DNA of 64,000 bases from Musa acuminata AAA Group (lineage: Eukaryota; Streptophyta; Magnoliopsida; Zingiberales; Musaceae), in contig NC_088342.1 in assembly GCF_036884655.1 (NCBI RefSeq), forward strand, positions 11,886,501 to 11,950,500. The letters run 5' to 3'. Below the pieces are notes generated by a model, which saw only the letters and a program-made list of their open reading frames with translations, was not told the origin of the DNA and did no database searches. Below, in pieces: positions 32,802 through 44,299 of the stretch; within the stretch, counting starts at the first letter, position 1; each line of letters begins with the position of its first letter. The translations under genes and the position numbers were made by a program.

Positions 32802-34694
32802 TAATATTAGAGCTAAACTTGTCTTAGCAAGATTTTCTTGATGACAGCAACTCTGATCTCGCAGCCATTGCTGCTGCTGCGGCACTTTCTCTCTTTCTCG
32901 CTATCCGATGTCACCCGATTGCTAGTTTTCTCCTCCCTACGTTGACGTCTTCTCTTCTCCTACCTGAGCCGGTGGCTTTTTTTGTGACCGCCTGCTTCGA
33001 CAACTTGATCCAGACGGTTGAGTACGACGGGAGAAGCGGTCGATGAGTCACGCACGCATCTCACAGATTCTTCCTCTTCCCATCTTGATCGGCAATGACC
33101 ACAGCTTCCTCCCCCTCTTCTCCTCCTCCGACATCGGTCGATCTTCCTCACCGAAGGATCGCAGGAGGCGATTCCCATGGTTACTTTTCCAGCAGTGGTT
33201 GGTTTCCCTGCGGCGACTGTGACACTTCTATGGCAAACAACAGCTATCTTCCCCTGCTGCTGCGACACTTCTCTGCCCTCATCCTCTTGGATCGATGAGC
33301 AGCTTCATCGCTTCTTGAAGACTGGCGCTCTCCCTTTCGTTGTCACCAACAAGGGCGTTGGCCACGCTGTCTCCTACCGTGGTTTCTCGGAGTACCGCCT
33401 TAGTGACTACTTCCCCCGAACTCCTTCTCCGCCTCATCGAGCAACATCCAGAACTGGTTGATGCACTTGGTGCGGACCACGAACCACTTCCTCTCCGGCC
33501 CGACGTGCATTGTGGCATTTGAAGCTGTAGCCTCTCACAGGACTGCAGATCTCTCATAGATTTGCAATGAGAATTGCATATTGGTAAGAACTACATATCT
33601 CTCCTGAGCAGTCTCCGAAACCTTCAGCCCGCACCAATCGAGGCAGTTTTCGCCGGTGGATCCTGCACATGTGTTGCATGGGGTAGATAACTCACAAGGA
33701 CCATCACAAGTTGTGCTAGAACTTACTGAATACACTCAGTGGGAAGGGACAGGCCTGTTACGAGCCTGTTACAATCACAGGCCTATAACGAGCTTCTCTT
33801 CCCCGTGGACGACGCTCCTAAAGGAATCATAGTCGTAGCCTCTGTTTTTACCATTGATTGTTGCTCCCTCTCCAACTGAAGTCTTCCGCTGAAGGTTCCT
33901 TCCGCCTCTTCCTCCATCGAAGCCTCCTCCAAGCCTCCTTCAAGTTGGCTTTATGATTTCGCCATCTGCCTCCTTTACCGAGTGTTGCTCTCCCTAGGCC
34001 TCCACCACCCTTACGGCCACTGAACTCGGCTGAAAGCTGTGATCTGCACTGATCATAACCGTTGTCGCCTATTGCCAATCGCTGCCTCGCCGTCAACTGC
34101 CACAAGCATAGCTCACAGCAAAACAGACCTACTCTTCCAGGCTACACCTTCAGCTCACTAGAACCTATACAACATGTCAGCTTCGAGTCTTCCTCCTTCG
34201 CATCCTCACTATCCAGCTTTTCAACAGCATATCGAGGCTTTGCTCCAGCAAGCCATCTCGGATGTCGAGAACTTTTCATTCCCTTGCTGCCCATCATTGT
34301 CATCACTGCTAAGGAGTAAGGAATAGCAGTTCTTCCTCCCTGGTGAAGCACCCGCACTGCCCTTCAGCAGAGTTCTATGCTGCACTGCTCTTCCCATTCT
34401 TCACCGCCCCAATCCTCAGCTGCAAGAATTACTAACCGAAGATCTGTAGCTTTGCTTAATATTGCACAACCAAACCAGCCTGCACAGAGCTAAACGCCTC
34501 CAACAAAGAACTCGTCTACCAGTAACTCACCTCAGGCGACGTTGATCTGCACTGACATTTCTTCCTCCTTGATCACTGCCGTTGCTGCATCAACAGTCCC
34601 AAGGAAGAAGTTTGGCTCATCGCACCTAATCACAGCAGTCTTTTATCGTTGCAAACTCTCACTTTGCTTTCTCAAATTGGTACGTATCCTCAAC
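32802..34694 (+). other. Long GC-richer leader of Ale-like element
   Basis: About 1.9 kb lies between the primer site and the gag ATG. It is richer in GC and in C/T than the rest of the element and holds several short frames, none with a recognised domain. Ale elements usually have short leaders, so this may be acquired sequence or a lineage trait. Confidence 0.55.
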
Positions 34695-35663
34695 ATGTCC
34701 TCATCATCTACATCTAACGCTCTAGTTACTGTCTCCGTAGGAAACCATAGTACTTTTTCATATATAGGCCTTATCTCCATCAATGCTGCAACTCTCATCC
34801 CCTTCAAGTTATCGAAAGGTGGCAACTACGCATCTTAACATGCTCAATTTTCTAATATTCTATTTGGCTATAATCGACTAGGCTATATTGATGACTCTCT
34901 CTGTTGTCCATCAGCGATGCTCAACATCCTAGGAGCACCCAGTCTAGTACCAAATCCGGATCACAAACTATGGTTATGTCAAGATCATCTTATCCTCTAA
35001 GCAATTCAAGCCTTAGTTGTTGGATCTCTTGCCCCACTCATATCTTCATATAACACTACTACTAAAGCTTAGTGCAAGTTGTAAACCACCTTGGCAAATC
35101 ATTCACGTACTCGCATGCTCAGTCTCCTATCTAGCCTTATGAAAATAAAATAAGAGGGAAGTACTATTATCAATTATCTATAAAATATAAAAGTTATCAT
35201 CAATAACTTGGCCTTGATAGGTCATTTCGTCGGTGATGAAGAAGTCATTGTCCACACCCTTAATGGCTTAGGGGACGAGTACAAGGAACTAGCTGCAGCA
35301 ATACGAGCATGTGACTCATCGATGTCATTTGAAGAACTCTATGACAAGTTAACTGACTTGGAGATATATCTTAAGCGCAAGGACAAATTGCTAGGATCAT
35401 CCATCACTGCTCAAGTTAGTCAAAAGTCCAAAAGGAGGGGCTACCAGTATAACAAGACTATCAACAAAGGTTTGACCAAGATGCCTCCTAAACTTATGAG
35501 CTCCAAACAAACTATCCCTCCTCCACAACATCAACATTTTAGTCACAACTATCAAGGCGGCTACTTCAATTATCCTCGACCTTGGCGTCCTGAACATCCA
35601 AGTCAACAAAGAGTTGTCTGCCAATTATATGACAAAGTCGAACACTTTGTAAAAGTCTGTTGA
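34695..35663 (+). pseudogene. Copia gag (Ale/Retrofit-like), broken
   Basis: It starts at ATG 34695 (MSSSSTSNALVTVSV). The Gag core FKLSKGGNYAS is followed by a stop replacing the expected Trp. LFGYNRLGYIDDSL, PNPDHKLWL and LSLLSSLMKIK follow, and a longer clean piece at 35208-35663 has EEVIVHTLNGLGDEYKELAA and YDKLTDLEIYLKRKD. The zinc knuckle near 35620 is degenerate (CQLYDKVEHFVKVC). Multiple stops. Confidence 0.88.
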
Positions 35664-38600
35664 TCTTGACCCAAGCTTCCTCCTCTATCATATTGGCCCC
35701 AAGCAAATCTCACGACTACTCCAAATACCAATTAACACATTTGGATATATCATCATCGATAATGGTAAAGGAATCCTCATTACTCGTACTAGTTCCATAA
35801 CGCTTAATTCATATAACATAACTTTTATACTCGATGATATTCCATGTGCACTTCACATCAAACGAAATCTCATTTTCGTTTCTCAATTCTGCAAATAAAA
35901 TAATACCTCAATTGAATTCTTTCCTAACTCCTTTATTGTCAAGGATTTGAGCATAGAGGCATCCTTGGTCCGAGGCCGGACAACATTTACAAGTAGCCGT
36001 TAGTTCCACAATCACCCAGTCTACTTCTATCGTAGCTCCAATTAATGTGTGGCATCGTCGTCTTGGTTATCCTTCATCCTCTATCTAACAAAAATTACTT
36101 TCTTGTTATTATCTTCTTACTCTTAAAATTAGTAGCATTATAACTCATTGTGATGCTTGTTTAAGTAATAAAAGTTATAGATCTCTTTTGGAATCTTCTC
36201 CATATCCTACTATAAACCTTTTGAAATTATTTATATTAATGTTTGGGGCATTGCCCAATCACTTCTTTTGACAAGTTTAGATTTTATGTCATTTTTGTAA
36301 ACTACTTTATCAAGTACACATGGTTATACCCTTTCCACCATAAATATAAAGTTTCAATAATATTTTCCAACTTTAGAAGTTTGGTCGAGAACTTCTTTTA
36401 GTCTAAAATCAAAATAGTTTACTCGGATGGCGATGGTGAATATCAAGCCCTCACATCTAGTCTCTCGGCTTGTAGTATATAACACCTTAAGTCACCCCCA
36501 CATACTCCTCAACTAGTTGGTTCTGCTGAATGCAAATATTGACATATAGTTGAAACTGATCTTACACTCCTCCATCAAGCCTCTATGCCAATAACATTTT
36601 AGTCTGCAGCCTTTCAAACTGTCATCTACCTTATCAATTGCATACTCACTCCAGTCCTTCAGAACTAGTTACCATTTGAAAAACTATTTCACAAATCCCT
36701 AAACCTTCAAAAACTCAAAGTATTTGATTGTTTATGTTATCCACGGCTACTTCCCTATGCCTCGCATAAGATAACATTAAGATCTAAACCTTGTATTTTT
36801 ATTAGATACTCTCTTGAATATAATATCTTTCGATGCTACGAGCCCTAAACTGAAAGTCTTTATATCACGTCATATTATTTTTGTAGAGTCTACCTTTCCG
36901 TTTCAAAACTCTGAGTCTCCTGCTGTGCCACCTACTCTAACAAATATACATCATTGAAGTACATTATCGATTCCGTCAAACGAATCTCCCAAAACACTAT
37001 CTAGTCCTTCTCTTCAAGATCTACACTCTTTTCTTCTCCCAGTTCAGCAGCCCCTCACCCCCTCCATTGCTCCTCTCCCTTCTTCACAAGGTTCCCCTAC
37101 TTATAAAGTAATGCCCTCAGAAATACAACTACTACCTTTGTCCTCTTTTGGGACCAATGACACTGAAGTATCTCAACTTGCCCCAACCCATGTTAGTACC
37201 TCTCCACCACCTATAACTACAACACAACCTATAGCCCTTGGACATCCAATGACAACATGCTCCAAAAGTGATATCTTTAAATCACGATAAGTCCTTAACC
37301 TACATGCTATCATAAAATCTTCGTCAAAGACCAATAAACCTACCATAATTACTCAAGTCTAAAAATCTCCATACTGGCATAAAGCTATATGTGAAGAATA
37401 TGATGCCCTAATCTATAATTCTATTTGGATCCTTGTACCCTCTCATCTCACACAAAATATCATAGGGTATAAGTGGGTCTCTTAAATTAAGAGGAACCTA
37501 GATGGATCTGTTACTAGATATAAAGTACGTTTAGTAGTCAAAAGGTTTCATCAATGTCCTGGTGTTGACTTCATAGAGACATTTAGTCCCATTATTAAAC
37601 CCACAACAATCCGACTTATTCTGAGTTTGGTCATCTCAAAATGTTGGTATTTACAACAACTCGATGTTAACAATGCCTTTTTACAAGGGACCCTAACTGA
37701 AGATATCTTCATATAGCAAATTCCAGGCTTCATCCACCCTCAGTATCCAAGGCATGTTTATAAACTATAAAAAGCTATTTATGGACTTTGTTAAGCTCCA
37801 AGAGCTTGGTACACCAAACTTGGCTTATTTTTTACATCAACTGGCTTCATCAACTCCAAGTTTGACATCTTATTATTTCTTTGTCACTAAAGTGGCAATA
37901 CAATATATCTTCTAGTATATGTGGATGATATTATTGTCATGGGCAATAATCTTATAGAAATCAAGGCATTTCTCAAGCATTTGGCAGATTAATTCTCCCT
38001 CAAAGATCTAGAAACCTTGAGCTACTTTTTGAGAGCGGAAGCAACAAACATATCTTCAGGACTCTTCCTATCACAAAGATAGTATATTCAAGATCTATTA
38101 TCAAAGATGAACATGTATGATGCAAAAGCGGTTACAACTCCTCTATCTACTGGCGAGTCACTCAAACTATGTGATGGAAGCCCTACTACGGATCTAACTC
38201 AAGACCATCAAGTACTTGGCTCCTTACAATACTTCTTTTTCACCCACCTAGATATCTTATTTTCGGTCAATACATTATCACAATTCATGCATCGACCATC
38301 TACTATACATTGTCCTGTAGTTAAACAAATTTTATGATATCTTCACGGGACCCTTAATCATGACCTCTTTTTTTATAAACACTCCCCAATTCATCTTCAT
38401 GCCTTTGTTGATGCTGATTGGATAGGAAACTTTGATGACATAATATCCACATTGAGGTATATTATCTTCCTTGGAGTTAATACAATCAGTTAGAGTTCTA
38501 AGAAGCAAAAGATAGTTGCACGATCTACCACTGAAGCTGAATACCGTGACACTGCAACCGCTGCTGCAGAACTCAATTGGGTCCGGAATCTACTCAAGGA

Positions 38601-38840
38601 ACTTGACATCAACTCCATCTCTACTCCTACAATATATTATGATAATGTTAGAGCCACTTACCTATGCGCCAATCTAGTATTCTACTCACACATGAAATAT
38701 ATAGTCATCGACTTTTACTTCGTACGAGAATAAGTTGTCAAACATCAAGTATATGTTTCTCATGTACATATGACTGATCAACTAGCAGACTCACTCACGA
38801 AGCCTCTCGCCCGCAAACCATTTTCTTCGCATTGGTTCAA
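35664..38840 (+). pseudogene. Copia pol (Ale/Retrofit-like), heavily broken
   Basis: Pieces appear in copia order across frames: pre-integrase zinc region (WHRRLGYPSSS, HCDACLSNKSYRS; 36045-36190), integrase remnants to about 36700, reverse transcriptase ([37 protein letters not shown], catalytic YVDD at 37918-37929), the frame 38107-38337, and RNase H ([48 protein letters not shown]). Dozens of stops show long inactivity. The YVDD box itself remains intact. Confidence 0.88.
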
Positions 38841-38881
38841 GATCAACATCCTTGACAGGAGCACTGTCTTAGGGGGCGACA

Positions 38882-39019
38882 TGATAGCAACTAAGATTTT
38901 CTCTACTATATGAGAAAATATTACAGCTCTGTTGAGGAAAATCCTCCCTCCTAATATGTATAAATAGGGAGCACCATATGAAACACGATCATAACATCTT
39001 CTTCGTTTCATTCTTAACA
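38882..39019 (+). repeat. 3' LTR of Ale-like element (138 bp)
   Basis: TGATAGCAACTAAG to TTCTTAACA, partner of 32654-32801. TATAAATA lies at about 38959. Many substitutions and an indel separate the two LTRs. Confidence 0.87.
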
Positions 39020-40189
39020 TAGAGAAAGTGGAGAAGATGTGCATATGCTCAAATTAACATTATGGGTCTGAAGAATAAATGTCACATCCACGAAGATTGA
39101 TCTTCCAATTATTCTTTGTTTCGTTAGTTCAAATGTAGGTTCATTAATCACATTGTAATATATGCATGAAATATATACTCATCAAGATACTTGTGTAGTG
39201 TCTTATTCATGTCTTCATTGTTTGAATCAAGCGAGATGGGTGGTTGGGAAAGAAGTAGGTTTTGACCATTAATGAGGAACGGAGAACCAAAGAGTCAACA
39301 CCAATCTCCCCAACTGTGATTTTGGTAGGAGCTTCTTAATCTTTAACTAAGAACAGAAGGGCAGCGATAATTAATCGGATCATCATGTATCAAATCCTTA
39401 CATGTATGTGAAATAATGATCGATGTAGAAGATTCGCCCTCTAATAGTTTTTTACTATGGAAATATTAAATAAAAGTATTTATTATATATATAACAAATA
39501 AAATTTTTGTAGGTGGTCGTGTTGATAGGGATGCAGAACTCATCAATTCTTATGGATAACTGTCACAACTGGAACAGTTTGATGCCATAACTACTTATTG
39601 TCCTTCGACAATGCCAATATTCTTATTTTGTTGGATGTGAAACACAATCTCCAATGAAATGATAGAGCCACATCAGTCCAACCCATGGCAGTAGATAGAG
39701 GTTAATCGACATCTTTTTATGGCAGGCTAAGCATCGGTCATGCAGTAAGTTTCATTCGTTCTCCTGCCAAAGGGTCACTCGGTCTGTCAGCTCTCATTCC
39801 TCCATCAAACACTACTCCTTGACCAAGCAAGCTACACCCGAATAATAAATAGAGAATACAAAGCAAAAAAGGCTTTTGCTCCCAATTCTGCAATCTCGTC
39901 TGATATTTTAAAAATGAAATCACATGATGATTGAGATAAGATAACCTTATACGCATAATATCATAATACCCTGATATGACATAATGAGTTAGATGTCGAG
40001 AATATCACATCGTGATTGAGATAAAACTGTATGGTATGATCTAACGAGTTGCACAATCACTTCTGATATTTTATAAATGAAACAACATGATATGATCTAA
40101 CGAGTTAGATGTCGGGAATATCGTACATCAATTAAAGTCCTTTTCATATGACCTAAAGACAATCACTTATATGTCTGATCTTCATTAGA
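39020..40189. other. Unclassified region without supported genes
   Basis: No retroelement protein or host gene is recognised. Imperfect repeats occupy 39899-40130: TCTGATATTTTA.AAATGAAA at 39899 and 40065, and GAGTTAGATGTCG.GAATATC at 39986 and 40100, with a third partial copy at 40045. The right part may be the decayed LTR of the copia fragment that follows. Confidence 0.5.
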
Positions 40190-42690
40190 CCCTTGTGACA
40201 CTCAAATACAATCTAAGACAACAGCTTCGTTAGTGTATCTGTAATATTATCTATAGATCAAACTCTTTCTACTACTACATCTCCTCGGGCCATGATCTCT
40301 CGAATCAGATGGAACTTACTCAAAACGTGCTTAGATTTATGATGAAACCTGAGTTTCTTCTCTTGAGTAATCGTCCTATTGTTGTCGCAATATAAGGGAA
40401 TTGATTCCTTACTACTCAGTATGACTCATAGAACTATGATGAACTTCTTCATCCATACTCCCTCTTTTGCTACCTCAATTGTAATAATGTACTCCACTTC
40501 TGTGGTCCAATCAACAGTAGTATCTTACTTGAAACTCTTCTAGCATACTACTTCTCCATTTAGGGTGAGCATATACCCCGAATTAGACTTACTATCATCG
40601 ATATCGGACTAGAAACTCAAGTTCATATAGCCCTTAACCTTAAGGCTACTTCCTCCATATACTAGTAAAAGATCCTTAGTCATTCTCAAGTACTCAAGGA
40701 TACACTTTATTGCCTTCTAGTGTTCCAAACTTGGATTCGCTTTATATCTACTTGTAACACTTAGAGAATATGCTATATCAGGCTTGGTACATAGCATAGC
40801 ATACATGATAGATCCTATCGCTAAGGCATAGGGTATCTTATTTATGTCTGCCCTTTTTTCAAGAGTCTTTGTGGACATACTCCTAGAAAGTAATATCCTA
40901 TGTCTCATCGGTATGAGACCTATCTTGGAATTTTTCATGTTAAACATTTTGGCAATGGTATTTATATACCTAGACCAGGACAAGCCAAGCATCCTCTTGG
41001 ATCTACCTTTATAGATCTAAATTCCCAACATATAGGATGCTTCCCCTAAGTCCTGTTAGGATCGAGTCGACACTAAGAGGGGGGGTGAATTAGTGCAGTG
41101 GTAAAATTATGTTGAGTCAAAAATCTTCGAACAAGTCCTTCATGGAGAATACCTAGATAGCCAAGCCTTTACTATGGAGAGCATTCCTACATCATTCTCA
41201 ATAATTAGGATGTCATCCATATATAGCACCAAGAAGGTGATAGTGCTCCTACTTACCATCCTGTACATATAAGGTTTATATTTGTTCTTAACAAAATCAT
41301 GAGATCTGATTGCCTCATTAAATCTTATATTCTAACTTTGAGAAACTTAATTCAGTCTATAGATGGACCTAAGTAATATGCACAGCTTGCCTAGACTTTC
41401 CTTGGACATGAATATCTCAAGTTATATTATATACACCTCCTCGAGGTTGCCGTTGAGGAATATGATTTTCACGTATATCTACTAGATCTCATAATTATAG
41501 TATACTGCAATAGCCAACAATATTCAAATGGATTTTAGCATAGCTACGGGTGAGAAGGTTTCATCATAGTTAACACCTTGTCTTTGATGATATCCCTTAG
41601 ACATTAGCCTTGTTTTATAAGTCTACGCCTTTCTATCTACCCTGATCTTCTTCTTGAAGATCCACTTGCAACTAATAGATACGATACCCTTAAGTGCATC
41701 AACTAGGTTCTAAACCTTGTTAGAGTATATAGAATCCATCTCAGAATTTATGACTTTTTGCCACTTCCTGGAGTCTATACTCATAATAACCTCCTCGTAG
41801 GTTTGAGAATCAATATCCTCAACATCCTTTTTTTTTATATATCCCACATATCTCTCAGGATGATATGATACTTTGTCGGACCTACGTAAAGTTGAAACTT
41901 GTGTGCTAGGTTCCCCAACCTCGCTCAATTCTATCACCCTCTCACTATCTCTACCAAGAATATCTTCCTTATTAAGGAACATCGCCCTTTTGGCTACAAA
42001 GACTTTTTGGTCTTCGGGGTAATAGAAATAATACTCACAAATTTCTTTGGGGTATCCCACGAACTCGCACCATTCTGTCCTAAATTCCAACTTGTTGGGG
42101 TTGTGCTTCCTGACATAGTAGGGCTACCCCAAATCTTAACAACCTTAAGATCGGGCTTCTTCCCTTTTCATCTCATATGGTATAGATACTATCGACTTAG
42201 TTAGAACTCTATTCAGAAGATAAGCTGTGAACTCTATGGCGTATCCCCAGAATGAGATGGGTAGATCAGTGAAACTCATCATGGACTATACCATGTCTAA
42301 TAGTGTGCGATTCTTCCTTTCTAATATACCATTGAGCTAATGTGTATAAGGAGAGGTCCATTAAGATAGAATCTCATGATCCTTGAGGAACTCGGTGAAC
42401 TCTATACTTAAGTATTCACCTCCTCGATCTGATCAAAGAATCTTGATACTTTTTTCAGTATGATTTTTTTCCTCAATCTTATATTTCCTAAATTTCTTGA
42501 ATACCTCATACTTGTACTTCATCAAGTCCACATGTCTATACCTAGAGAAGTCACAAGTGAATATAATGAAATAAGAATAACCTCCTATGGCCAGAGTCGG
42601 CATGAGACCATATACATCACTATGTATGAGTTCCAACAACTCAGTGGCTCTCTCTCTAGTTCTACTAAATGGAGAGTTAGTCAATTTTCA
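40190..42690 (-). pseudogene. Copia integrase-RT-RNase H, broken
   Basis: Integrase start at 42433-42684 reads TNSPFSRTRERATELLELIHSDVYG..YSYFIIFTCDFSRY, where the second Asp of DD has become Cys-Asp. The linker 41710-42090 has WCEFVGYPKEICEYYFYYPEDQKVFVAKRA and WQKVINSEMDSIYSNKV. Reverse transcriptase shows LYMDDIL, and the piece 40717-40992 has SRYINTIAKMFNMKNSKIG and ALAIGSIMYAMLCTKPDIAY. RNase H fragments follow. Removing the 80-bp insertion restores the SMKDLGEAS reading at 41049. Confidence 0.85.
41054..41133 (-). mobile_element. 80-bp Sirevirus LTR-tip insertion with 5-bp duplication
   Basis: The insert begins TGTTAGGATCG and ends CTTCGAACA, flanked on both sides by AGTCC (41049-41053 and 41134-41138). 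It carries CACTAAGAGGGGGGG and TGAATTAGTGCAGTGG, and its whole length aligns with about the first 85 bp of the LTR at 7715, that is the U5 end of the element on the - strand. It sits in codons of reverse transcriptase, and the reading is restored by removing it. It is therefore a true integration of a tiny LTR-end fragment. Confidence 0.88.
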
Positions 42691-43260
42691 ACTTAGTGGC
42701 TCAACGAAGGCAAGACTTATAAGTTATATATGACTCATAGTTGAATGGATTTAGGTATCCATCTTTCAACTTTTGGATTGTTCCCTTGTGGATGTGACCA
42801 AGCTTATAATGTCATAGGTACATATTGTTCACCTTATCTTATTTCCTCTTAGACATACTTACATTCATAATATGCAGAGCAATGTTTAGTATAAATAAAC
42901 CATTATGCAATGTTCCTCTAATGATGATCTTATCATATAATATTATTAAACAATTATTATTCTCAAAATCTAATTTATATCAACTAATTATCAAACATAA
43001 AATAAAAATAATATTTTTAATAATAGAAAGAACAAAATAACATGTATCCAATGCAATAGTAGCTCCACTAGACAAATGTAGGGTGACCACGACAATAGCC
43101 ACTACAGTAACTTTTGCTCCATTGCTCATGTTGAGGTCCATCTTATCTCTTGCCAATCTCCTAGGTCTTGCTAATACCTGCAATGACTTGCAGATGTGAT
43201 AAGCATTGCTGGTATCCAATACTCATATGTTATCATAAGAATCTAATAAATGGAGACTGA

Positions 43261-43880
43261 TCATAAATATACCTGAAGCTTCTTTAAGTTTTGTTTTGCC
43301 TTCTCTACAAGGTACTTTTTATAGTTCCTCTTCTTGTGCCCATCTTTACTGTAGTGGAAGCACTCGCTTTTATCCTTTGTCGGGTCCTTCTTAGTAACCT
43401 TTGCTTTACCTAGTTTGCCCTTGCCCTTTCCCTTTTTAAGTAACTTTTCTACCTTTCTTTTCTTTCTAGTCTTACCAGTATAGAGAACTAGTTTCTCTTT
43501 CTTAATGGTTCTCTCAACCTCCCTCAACATATTGAGGAGCTCAAGGAGAGTCACCTTAAACTTGTTCATATTAAAATTTATAATGAACTGAGAAAAAGAA
43601 TCTAGTAGGGATTGAAGCATCACATAGTTTATTTTCTAGGACCATTTCTAGACCCGTGAGCTTCTCTATCCACTAAATCATCGTGAGGATATGGTTATAA
43701 ACTAGTGTCCCCTTAGTTATTTTGGCAGGAAAGGGACTATTAGATATTTTATATTGCTGAGTTCTTCCCTATTTCTCAAACAATTTATAGAGATGTAGAA
43801 GAATAGATCTGATATATATCTTTTCATGATGCTTCTATAACTCGGGAGTTATGGAGCCCAACATGTAACAATGAGCAAGA
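43261..43880 (-). pseudogene. Copia gag, broken
   Basis: The frame 43261-43623 encodes a helical part ([20 protein letters not shown]), a basic stretch ([22 protein letters not shown]) and a degenerate zinc knuckle ([14 protein letters not shown], two ligands lost). 43630-43880 continues upstream in other frames (ELQKHHEKIYIRSILLHLYKLFEKQ, GTLVYNHILTMI). The N-terminus is cut by the LTR at 43887. Confidence 0.8.
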
Positions 43881-43886
43881 GTGGAT

Positions 43887-44299
43887 TGTTAGAACCTTAG
43901 CGGATTCTAAGCTTGGGGTTGATCTCTTTAGGGAATCGACCTCCTTGGAACTCTATAGGGATTCCTTCCTCCAAGTTACTGCTCAAAGGCTGCTAAAAAG
44001 ATTCATCTATTCTTTGAGAAATGAAGATGAATACATGACTATTTATAGGGCTTCTAAACCCCAACTCCTAATAGAACTCCTACTCAAGAATCATACTTCT
44101 AACCAACACCTAATAGGACTTATACTCAAGAGTCCTACTTCTAATCAACTCCTAATGCTTCTCTAAGAAGCAACCTCTAAACTAATCCTAACCTTAGCCG
44201 GCCTGTTCACCTTTTCAATAGGGGTCAACTAGGTAGTTTTTACATGAATTCCCCTTTCAATGAAACTCAATTAGGACTCTCCTAACTAGAGTTCTAACA
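43887..44299 (-). repeat. Chromovirus 3' LTR (413 bp)
   Basis: On the + strand it reads TGTTAGAACC to GAGTTCTAACA. TATTTATA at 44040-44047 is the reversed TATA box. It is homologous to the 438-bp LTRs at 49182 and 54144, but has only one copy of the terminal AGGACTCT..AG unit that is triplicated there. Confidence 0.87.

Larger units (their letters stand above)
32654..39019 (+). mobile_element. Decayed Ty1/copia element (Ale/Retrofit-like)
   Basis: Short LTRs (32654-32801 and 38882-39019) start TGATAGCA and end TTCTTAACA. After the 5' LTR comes a decayed primer site (TAATATTAGAGC, 32802-32813), a leader of about 1.9 kb, gag and a complete but broken pol. The last internal sequence is the purine-rich AGGGGGCGACA. 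The flanks (GAGAT left, TAGAG right) do not form a clear duplication. Lineage is inferred from the short LTRs and the Gag and RNase H wording. Confidence 0.87.
40190..43886 (-). mobile_element. Ty1/copia fragment (Tork-like), gag to RNase H
   Basis: Minus-strand remnants run from gag (43261-43880) through integrase (about 42430-42690), a pre-RT linker (41710-42090) and reverse transcriptase (YMDDIL at 41206-41223) to RNase H (about 40190-40620, including KSKHVLSKFHLIREIMARGD). No LTR was firmly recognised at the left. The right end is cut by the chromovirus LTR at 43887. An 80-bp insertion splits the reverse transcriptase at 41054. Confidence 0.83.

Noticed and set aside
33095..33735. Frames in the leader of the Ale-like element
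   Set aside because: Serine/proline-rich low-complexity translations on both strands; no domain and no splice-consistent gene model.
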